Assembly: GCA_023135165.1 (NCBI GenBank)
Contig: JAGLTS010000059.1
Coordinates: forward strand, 1-45,774
Reading direction: 5' to 3'
DNA length: 45,774 bases
Source of the DNA: Phycisphaerales bacterium
Lineage (GTDB): Bacteria; Planctomycetota; Phycisphaerae; Phycisphaerales; JAGLTS01
Part shown: one piece after another, positions 41,371-45,774 of the stretch
Layout of the letters: each line of letters opens with the position of its first letter
Position numbering within the stretch: position 1 is the stretch's first letter
Position numbers and translations under genes: made by a program
The notes under the pieces: generated by a model
What the model was told of the DNA's origin: nothing
The model's database searches: none
The model's input: the letters and a program-made list of their open reading frames with translations, nothing else

Positions 41371-41859
41371 ATGCTCCTGCTCACCGCATTCCGACCATTC
41401 GGAACCGAACCGGATGACTCGCCCCGCACGATCAACGTCTCGCGCGAGGCGCTCGTCGCACTACGCCGCGAGTTCGACGATGCGCTCGGCTACCTCGTCA
41501 TGTCCGTCGATGACAACTGCACGCACCAGTTCGACGCAATGCACAACTCGCAGCCGTGGGATGCCGTGATCCTCATGGGCGAAGCAGGCGGCGACGGTCC
41601 AGTGCGATTCGAACGGACGGCAAGCGATCCCGATGACGCCTCCGCAACGTCAGTCCGGCGATCGCGCATCGTCACCGAGCAACTCGCATCATCATGCGGC
41701 GCCGCATGCACCGATCAGGTCGGCCGATACTTCTGCAACGCGATCTACTTTCATGCGCTGGGGGTGTGCGAGAAAGCGATCTTCATCCATCTCCCGAAAG
41801 ACCGACCGCCGGGCAACCATGTCGCGGTCGTTCGCAAGCTCATCAAGACGCAGTTGTGA
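41371..41859 (+). CDS. Pyroglutamyl-peptidase-like protein (peptidase C15), short form
   Basis: 162 residues, shorter than the 200-215 of typical Pcp. LLTAFRPFGTEPDDSP matches the N-terminal motif, ILMGEAGGDGP the following strand, TDQVGRYFCNAIYFHAL contains the catalytic Cys region, and AIFIHLPKDRPPGN the His. So the key residues seem kept and the missing part is in the middle loop and the C-terminus. If active, it removes N-terminal pyroglutamate. The ATG start is the first in the frame, 25 bp after the DinB-like gene. Confidence 0.78.
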   Translation: MLLLTAFRPFGTEPDDSPRTINVSREALVALRREFDDALGYLVMSVDDNCTHQFDAMHNSQPWDAVILMGEAGGDGPVRFERTASDPDDASATSVRRSRIVTEQLASSCGAACTDQVGRYFCNAIYFHALGVCEKAIFIHLPKDRPPGNHVAVVRKLIKTQL

Positions 41860-41867
41860 TCGTCCCC

Positions 41868-43040
41868 TCAACGTGAAGGGGGCAAGTTCCGCAGGAAGCC
41901 CGCTAACTCATCGAGCGTTGGACTCGCAGCGTTCCTGATGTAGTACCCGCTCACCGCAGTACCAACGGCGATCGCCTGCTCGATCGGCAGGCTGGCCAGG
42001 CGAGCGAGCGCGACGCCTGCGTTGAAGTGATCCCCACCTCCCGTGCTGATCTTCGGCTCCGGCGTGAACGGACCGTCGAACCACGCGCACTGCCCGTCGG
42101 CATCGGCTGCCGCCGCGCCCTCCCTCGGGTGAATCACCACGGTGTCAATGTCCAGTTGCTGCCGAAGCGCGCACGCCGCCTCGCGGATGTGTTCGCCATC
42201 GACCGCATCGCCGGCAGCGAACGCATCGGCCAGCCCGGCAATGCGCGCGACCTGCCCCGCTTCCGCGAGGTTCAGCCCGAGCGTGAGCGGACACAGCCCG
42301 TTCATCTCACGAAGGAGCACGATCGCTTCCTGCAAGTCCGTTGCGGTCCGCTTCGCCGGGTCGGCAAGATCCACGAACATCCGGCGAGGCCCGATCGACG
42401 GATCACCGAGGCCGGGCAAGACCTCATCCATCATCCCCCGCCAAATACCGCTCATCCCAGGCAGCATCGTCCAGTTCACCGTCGCCAGCAGCGATGACCG
42501 CCCCACCACGTCGCGCAGCGTACTCAGCCCGGCGACGCGCCTAACGCACGAGTAGTCCAGCCCCTCCAACATCGTGATCTTGCCGAACAGGATCTTCCCA
42601 TCATCGAACTCGACGGCATCGGTCAACCCCGGCGGCCCGGTCACGATCACCTGCTCGCACCCATGCGCAAAAGGCTCGAACACCTCATGCACGCCGCCCT
42701 CATCGCTTCCGATCGCGCCGATGAACGTGATCGGCATGCCCACAGCCGACAGCGCCTGCGCCATAATCGCCGCGTTGCCGCCCAGCTTGCGCCTCGTCAC
42801 AGCGAACTCGATGTTCGCCGATCGGCCCGCCGCCGCGGCGATGCGATCTGAGAGCTGCGTCATTCGCGTCATTCGTTCGTACCGCCCCGGACCGTGCCGA
42901 ACGTCAACGACGTGGATGATCGAGTCGATGAAGCCGTCGAACCCGATGACAGCCCGCGCTGACGCCAGACGCTCCCGTGCGTCGACAAGCGCATCGGCTG
43001 CGGCGTGTGCGACAATCGCGCGATGGTCATGCTCGTTCAT
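41868..43040 (-). CDS. PfkB-family carbohydrate kinase
   Basis: 390 residues. RRKLGGNAAIMAQALSAVG is the first PfkB signature and ISTGGGDHFNAGVALARL the second, with the catalytic Asp in GGDHFN. It phosphorylates a sugar, nucleoside or related alcohol with ATP. The ATG at 43040 is preferred; the frame runs upstream to 43202 into the repeated region, without family likeness. It is convergent with the PCP-like gene. A divergent gene (FG-GAP_2 protein) starts 362 bp away. Confidence 0.88.
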   Translation of the reverse strand: MNEHDHRAIVAHAAADALVDARERLASARAVIGFDGFIDSIIHVVDVRHGPGRYERMTRMTQLSDRIAAAAGRSANIEFAVTRRKLGGNAAIMAQALSAVGMPITFIGAIGSDEGGVHEVFEPFAHGCEQVIVTGPPGLTDAVEFDDGKILFGKITMLEGLDYSCVRRVAGLSTLRDVVGRSSLLATVNWTMLPGMSGIWRGMMDEVLPGLGDPSIGPRRMFVDLADPAKRTATDLQEAIVLLREMNGLCPLTLGLNLAEAGQVARIAGLADAFAAGDAVDGEHIREAACALRQQLDIDTVVIHPREGAAAADADGQCAWFDGPFTPEPKISTGGGDHFNAGVALARLASLPIEQAIAVGTAVSGYYIRNAASPTLDELAGFLRNLPPSR

Positions 43041-43085
43041 AGCCAACGATTGTGCCTCGCACCTCACCGGACGGCAAGCCCTCGC

Positions 43086-43402
43086 CAGCCGAGGCGGGTC
43101 GCTTCGTGAACCTGCGCAGTTGTGTGGCGATGCGTTGAGGGTCGGGCGGAATCCGGCTGCAGTGCTCGACGAAGCCACCTGTCGTGCGGACGGGCTTCCC
43201 AAGAACCACTGCGCAGACGCCCAGGGCCTGCAAACCGTCGATTTCGACCAGAAACCGGCCTCGTGCGTTCACTCCTGGTGAGGAACTTGGAATCTCGGCT
43301 TGGATATCGCGGGGGTGGAGTTACACTCGTATGTGAGTGGCCGGGCCGTGGGGCTGGGCGAAGCCATCCGGGGAAACGCGGGTTCGAACGGAGGAGACGA
43401 AC
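43086..43402 (+). repeat. Duplicated upstream region, copy 1
   Basis: 317 bp nearly the same as 44826-45145, with scattered substitutions and small indels. On the minus strand both copies hold an overlapping frame (43027-43272 and 44797-45006) with shared stretches such as GVCAVVLGKPVR / GVCAVVPGKPVR and LRRFTKRPASA / LRRFTNRPASA, but a 2-bp indel puts the N-terminal parts in different frames. I do not call it a gene. The copy includes the promoter-like pair and the ribosome-binding site of the next gene. Confidence 0.8.
43300..43327 (+). promoter_or_regulatory. Predicted promoter of FG-GAP_2 gene, copy 1
   Basis: TTGGAT (43300-43305), a 16-bp spacer and TACACT (43322-43327), 75 bp before the ATG. 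The same boxes and spacer are found at 45042-45069 in the second copy, which supports a real role. Confidence 0.55.
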
Positions 43403-44773
43403 ATGCGATACCTCATGCTGCTTCTTGCCGCGGCTGCATCAGTCCTGAGCACCGCCCCGGCCCACGCCGACCCCGGCGATGAACTCTTCAAACTCCTGGC
43501 CAGCGACGGTGTGGAGGGCGACTGGTTCGGCGACGCCGTCGCGATCAGCGGCACGACCGCCATCGTCGGGGCCTACGGGGACGACGACAACGGCGACTGG
43601 TCCGGCTCGGCCTACCTCTTCGACACGACCACGGGCCAGCAGATCGCCAAGCTGCTGGCTAATGACGGCGCGCTGTACAGCTACTTCGGCTGGTCCGTCG
43701 CGATCAGCGGCGCCACCGCCATCGTCGGGGCTCACGAGGACGACGACAATGGCAGCAACTCCGGCTCGGCGTACCTCTTCGACATTTCAGACCCCGCGAA
43801 CCCTGCGCAGATCGCCAAGCTCCTCGCCAGCGACGGCGCGGCGGGGGACAGGTTCGGCTGGTCCGTCGCGATCAGCGGCACGATCGCCATCGTCGGGGCA
43901 TGCTATGACGACGACCACGGGGGCGACTCCGGCTCGGCGTACCTCTTCGACACGACCGCGGGCCAGCAGATCGCCAAGCTCCTGCCCAGCGACGGCGCGG
44001 GGGGGGACGAGTTCGGCTACTCCGTCGCGATCAGCAGCACGACCGCCATCATCGGGGCCTACAGGGACGACGACAACGGCTGGGGCTCCGGCTCGGCGTA
44101 CTTCTTCGACACGACCACAGGTCAGCAAATCGCCAAGCTCCTCCCCAGCGACGGCGCGGCGAACGACTACTTCGGCTACTTCGTCGCGATCAGCGATACC
44201 ACCGCCATCGTCGGGGCCTACCGGGACGATGACAACGGCGCCGACTCCGGCTCGGCGTACCTGTTCGATGTCACAACGGGGCAGCAAATCGCCAAGCTCC
44301 TCCCGGGCGACGGCGCGGAGGGGGACTACTTCGGCGACCCCGTCGCGATCAGCGGCACCGCCGCCGTCGTCGGGGCACGCTATGACGCCGACAACGGTAC
44401 CGGCTCCGGCTCTGCCTACCTCTTCGACATTTCAGACCCTGCGAACCCCACGCAGATCGCCAAGCTCCTCCCGAGCGACGGCGCGGTGGAAGACTACTTC
44501 GGCTCCGTCGCGATCAGCGGCGCGATCGCCATCGTCGGGGCCATTGGTGACGACGACAACGGCACCAACTCCGGCTCGGCGTACCTCTTCGACGCGAGCA
44601 TTACCACGCCATGCCCCGGCGACCTCGACGGTGACGGCGACACAGACGAGCTTGACCTCGGCTTACTGCTCTCCGCTTACGGCATCGACGACGGTGGTGA
44701 CCTCGACGGTGACGGCGACACGGACCAATCCGATCTCGGCATCCTGCTCAGCGACTACGGCTGCGGGACATGA
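43403..44773 (+). CDS. Exported FG-GAP_2 beta-propeller protein with dockerin-like tail (copy 1)
   Basis: 456 residues. GGAGGAG lies about 8 bases before the ATG. Signal peptide MRYLMLLLAAAASVLSTAPA (cleavage after AHA). Seven repeats of about 51-57 residues follow, each with a SVAISGTTAIVGA strand, a DDDNG calcium loop and GSAYLFDTTTG, closing with a FG motif; the seventh lacks one residue in DYFGSVAISG. Seven repeats suit a closed seven-bladed propeller. The tail (44612-44770) has two dockerin-like repeats, the first with ELDLGLLLSAYG in place of the common QSDLGILL form, and ends GCGT. It is probably surface or matrix protein. A paralogue lies directly downstream. Confidence 0.92.
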   Translation: MRYLMLLLAAAASVLSTAPAHADPGDELFKLLASDGVEGDWFGDAVAISGTTAIVGAYGDDDNGDWSGSAYLFDTTTGQQIAKLLANDGALYSYFGWSVAISGATAIVGAHEDDDNGSNSGSAYLFDISDPANPAQIAKLLASDGAAGDRFGWSVAISGTIAIVGACYDDDHGGDSGSAYLFDTTAGQQIAKLLPSDGAGGDEFGYSVAISSTTAIIGAYRDDDNGWGSGSAYFFDTTTGQQIAKLLPSDGAANDYFGYFVAISDTTAIVGAYRDDDNGADSGSAYLFDVTTGQQIAKLLPGDGAEGDYFGDPVAISGTAAVVGARYDADNGTGSGSAYLFDISDPANPTQIAKLLPSDGAVEDYFGSVAISGAIAIVGAIGDDDNGTNSGSAYLFDASITTPCPGDLDGDGDTDELDLGLLLSAYGIDDGGDLDGDGDTDQSDLGILLSDYGCGT

Positions 44774-44825
44774 CGCGCTGACCACCTGCAGGGGCGTTAC
44801 TGCCCGGACCCGCCGTGCTTCGTGT

Positions 44826-45145
44826 CAGCCGAGGCGGGTCGGTTCGTGAACCTGCGCAGTTGCGCGTCGATGCGCGGAGGGTCGGGCGGAATCCGGCTGC
44901 AGTACTCAACGAAGCCACCTGTCCTGCGGACGGGCTTCCCAGGAACCACCGCGCAGACGCCCAGGAGCTCTCCGCGTCGCGGATCTCGACGAGAGATTGG
45001 CCTCATGCGTCCATTTCACGGGGGGAACTTGGAATCTCCGCTTGGATATCGCGGGGGTGGAGTTACACTCGTATGTGCGTGGCCGGGCCGTGGGGCCGGG
45101 CGAAGTCATCTGGTGAATGTCGATTCGCGAACGGAGGAGACGAAC
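44826..45145 (+). repeat. Duplicated upstream region, copy 2
   Basis: 320 bp matching 43086-43402 at an offset of 1740-1743 bp. The distance equals one gene plus its leader, so the whole unit, not just the gene, was duplicated in tandem. Base differences are spread over the region, which means the duplication is not recent. Confidence 0.8.
45042..45069 (+). promoter_or_regulatory. Predicted promoter of FG-GAP_2 gene, copy 2
   Basis: TTGGAT (45042-45047), a 16-bp spacer and TACACT (45064-45069), 76 bp before the ATG; identical boxes to copy 1. Confidence 0.55.
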
Positions 45146-45774
45146 ATGCGATATCTCACACTGCTTCTTGCCGCGGCTGCATCAGTCCTGAGCACCGCAC
45201 CGGCCCACGCCGATTTCGGCGATGAACTCTTCAAGCTCCTGCCCAGCGACGGCGCTGGGTCCGACGAGTTCGGCTACTCCGTCGCAATCAGCGGCACAAC
45301 CGCCATCGTCGGAACACGCTATGACGACGACAACGGTATCGACTCCGGCTCGGCGTACCTCTTCGACACCACCACGGGTCAGCAGCTCTTCAAGCTCCTT
45401 GCCAGCGACGGTGCGGAGGAGGACTACTTTGGCCACTCCGTCGCGATCAGCGGCACCACCGCCATCGTTGGGGCCTGGGCGGACGACGACAACGGTGACT
45501 TGTCCGGCTCGGCGTACCTTTTCGACACGGCCACAGGCCAGCAGCTCTTCAAGCTCCTCCCGAGCGACGGCGCGATGCTGGACAGCTTTGGCGTCTCCGT
45601 GGCGATCAGCGGCACCGCCGCCATCGTTGGGGCAGCCTGGGACAGCGACAACGGTTTCGGGTCCGGCTCGGCATACCTCTTTGACACGACCACGGGCCAG
45701 CAGATCGCCAAGTTCCTGCCCAGCGACGGTGCGGAGGGAGACCAGTTCGGCCACTCCGTCGCGATCAGCGGCAC
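45146..45774 (+). CDS. Exported FG-GAP_2 repeat protein (copy 2, partial at right edge)
   Basis: 209 codons are visible without a stop, so the gene continues past the window. GGAGGAG precedes the ATG as in copy 1, and the signal peptide MRYLTLLLAAAASVLSTAPA differs by one residue. Three full repeats and part of a fourth are seen (for example SVAISGTTAIVGTRYDDDNG). Linkers read GQQLFKLL more often than GQQIAKLL of copy 1, so the copies have diverged in the repeat surface. Whether it also has a dockerin-like tail cannot be seen. Confidence 0.9.
   Translation, partial: MRYLTLLLAAAASVLSTAPAHADFGDELFKLLPSDGAGSDEFGYSVAISGTTAIVGTRYDDDNGIDSGSAYLFDTTTGQQLFKLLASDGAEEDYFGHSVAISGTTAIVGAWADDDNGDLSGSAYLFDTATGQQLFKLLPSDGAMLDSFGVSVAISGTAAIVGAAWDSDNGFGSGSAYLFDTTTGQQIAKFLPSDGAEGDQFGHSVAISG

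Noticed and set aside
43479-44849. Plus-strand frame of 456 codons inside FG-GAP_2 copy 1
   Set aside because: A shadow frame kept open by the repeated DNA; it encodes only Ser/Thr/Arg/Pro-rich repeats without a start-site signal.

Overview
This is high-GC bacterial chromosomal DNA with tightly packed genes on both strands, and no insertion sequence, prophage, integrase, rRNA or CRISPR array that I can see. The best guess for the organism is a planctomycete of the Phycisphaerae type. The grounds are three large exported FG-GAP/VCBS proteins that end in a nearly identical tandem dockerin-like tail (core DGDTDQSDLGILL, last residues CGT or CTP), a mitochondrial-type citrate synthase, ECF sigma/anti-sigma/exported-protein gene sets, and small CxxxxC...CxxC zinc-ribbon proteins. 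The lineage is inferred, because there is no 16S gene in the window.

Layout, left to right. 1-4349 (minus): an M14-type peptidase fused to a BPL_N domain (runs off the left edge), an Amidohydro_3 amidohydrolase and an exported protein of unknown function. 4818-7066 (plus): a two-helix small protein overlapping the gene of a sodium:solute symporter. 7233-8372: two Rrf2-type regulators, one with three cysteines for an Fe-S cluster and one without, on either side of tRNA-Arg(UCG). 8436-12040 (minus): a gamma-glutamyl-GABA-hydrolase-like amidotransferase, a seven-repeat FG-GAP protein and HemW, whose start codon overlaps that of a divergent FHA-domain gene. 12917-18704 (plus): a housekeeping run of purA, uppS, cdsA, a coiled-coil/zinc-ribbon protein, nuoI, and a sulfotransferase-like gene that begins with a run of 13 C. 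18715-20779 (minus): ECF sigma factor, membrane anti-sigma-like protein and exported Spy-like coiled-coil protein.

21101-26243 (plus) is the most unusual part. Three overlapping genes encode an alpha/beta hydrolase, a GH3-family acyl-adenylating enzyme and an 895-residue protein that fuses an alpha/beta hydrolase, a DedA/VTT membrane domain and an ATP-grasp ligase-like domain. The coupling suggests one pathway that activates a carboxylic acid, joins it to an amine at the membrane, and can cleave acyl bonds. No such pathway is known to me. 26235-28805 (minus): NAD(P)HX dehydratase, dethiobiotin synthase and a TIM-barrel isomerase form an operon.

29095-41859 is mainly plus strand: a VCBS-repeat protein, a glycosyltransferase-like protein, (minus) a transglutaminase-like exported protein, an SthA-like flavoprotein, citrate synthase, TatD nuclease, several small proteins, a ThiF/MoeB-type E1 enzyme, a DinB-like protein and a short pyroglutamyl-peptidase-like protein. 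A PfkB kinase follows on the minus strand. The right end holds a tandem duplication: two FG-GAP_2 beta-propeller genes with the same signal peptide, ribosome-binding site, predicted promoter and about 320 bp of upstream sequence. The second copy runs off the window.
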